64,000 nt of DNA. It comes from Bryobacteraceae bacterium. GTDB taxonomy: Bacteria; Acidobacteriota; Terriglobia; Bryobacterales; Bryobacteraceae. Position 1 is the stretch's first letter, and every line of letters starts with the position of its first letter. Below are positions 63,864 through 64,000 of this stretch, one piece after another. The position numbers and the translations under genes are program-made. The DNA is taken from contig JAIEPW010000028.1 of the NCBI GenBank assembly GCA_019748195.1, positions 31,361-95,360 of the forward strand, written 5' to 3'. The notes below the pieces were generated by a model that searched no databases, was not told the origin of the DNA, and was given only the letters and a program-made list of their open reading frames with translations.

Positions 63864-64000
63864 CCGGAAACGGCGCGGAGGATAAGGCAGCCGAAACTCC
63901 GGCAAAGGAGCCTGTCGCGAAGGAAGCGGCGAAGGAAGCGGCAAGGGAAGCTTCGGCTTCCCGCGAAACCAAGGAGGCGGCGCCCGCGAAAGAACGCGGC
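63830..64000 (+). CDS. N-terminus of an Ala/Lys/Glu-rich protein (runs off the window)
   Basis: An open frame of 57 codons continues past the window end. It starts at TTG 63830 (TTG GCA AGC GAT) with GAGGG 4 bp upstream, overlapping the last 34 bases of engB. The visible protein reads MASDLENQGPLTGNGAEDKA and then a low-complexity tract of A, K, E and P (KEPVAKEAAKEAAREASASR). Low-complexity charged N-terminal extensions occur on several acidobacterial cytoplasmic proteins, including Rho, but nothing here identifies the family. It is probably co-transcribed with engB. Confidence 0.6.
   Translation, partial: MASDLENQGPLTGNGAEDKAAETPAKEPVAKEAAKEAAREASASRETKEAAPAKERG

Overview
The window reads as GC-rich chromosomal DNA from an Acidobacteriota bacterium, most likely the Bryobacterales/Solibacter group. 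This is inferred from family content, not from a marker gene. The evidence is: very large Oar-type TonB receptors with carboxypeptidase-regulatory domains, three genes carrying the Solibacter-type C-terminal module TIGR03437, an acidobacterial VWFA-related protein, a GWxTD protein, two futalosine-pathway menaquinone genes (mqnA, mqnC), and a clpX-lon-engB cluster. No rRNA, tRNA, CRISPR array or prophage was seen.

Layout. 1-8.2 kb: the 3' part of an Oar-like receptor ends at a strong terminator, followed by a + strand run of TPR protein, hemerythrin, DUF58 protein and a classical TonB receptor. 8.2-9.0 kb is non-coding and holds a hairpin-bounded element. 9.0-19.0 kb: a second Oar-like receptor, a convergent class III aminotransferase, an NHL-propeller/TIGR03437 protein, and mqnA-mqnC. 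19.2-29 kb: an SBBP/TIGR03437 protein, pantothenate kinase, small hypotheticals, two TPR proteins and a class A penicillin-binding protein. 29.0-30.2 kb: an Xre-RES toxin-antitoxin pair whose toxin is cut by a second copy of the hairpin-bounded element. 30.2-38.6 kb: proline dehydrogenase-rmuC, a DinB-like protein, secreted hydrolase, PQQ-type propeller and VWFA proteins, a decapitated ASPIC/UnbV protein and a secreted methyltransferase-like protein. 38.7-45 kb: a histidine kinase/response regulator pair, two tandem M28 peptidases and a DtxR/MntR-type regulator. 45-48 kb: a - strand cluster of UDP-glucuronate decarboxylase-like enzyme, a winged-helix/hydrolase/pseudo-cyclase fusion and a small cytochrome c. 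48-54.5 kb: a membrane Fe-S oxidoreductase, a MarR regulator with an SRPBCC protein, a motAB pair, a Flp-type pilin and a secreted protein. 54.6-64 kb: an outer-membrane barrel, GWxTD protein, nitronate monooxygenase, then clpX, lon, engB and the start of an Ala/Lys/Glu-rich protein.

The coding content is mostly envelope and polymer-scavenging machinery (receptors, secreted propellers, peptidases, peptidoglycan synthase) with scattered housekeeping blocks. The most unusual signals are the two diverged, inverted copies of a ~340-355 bp non-coding element with hairpin ends, one of which truncates the RES toxin; the three-domain regulator/hydrolase/pseudo-cyclase fusion; recurrent TANNNT boxes 6-10 nt before start codons, suggesting leaderless mRNAs; and an engB with no canonical start codon.
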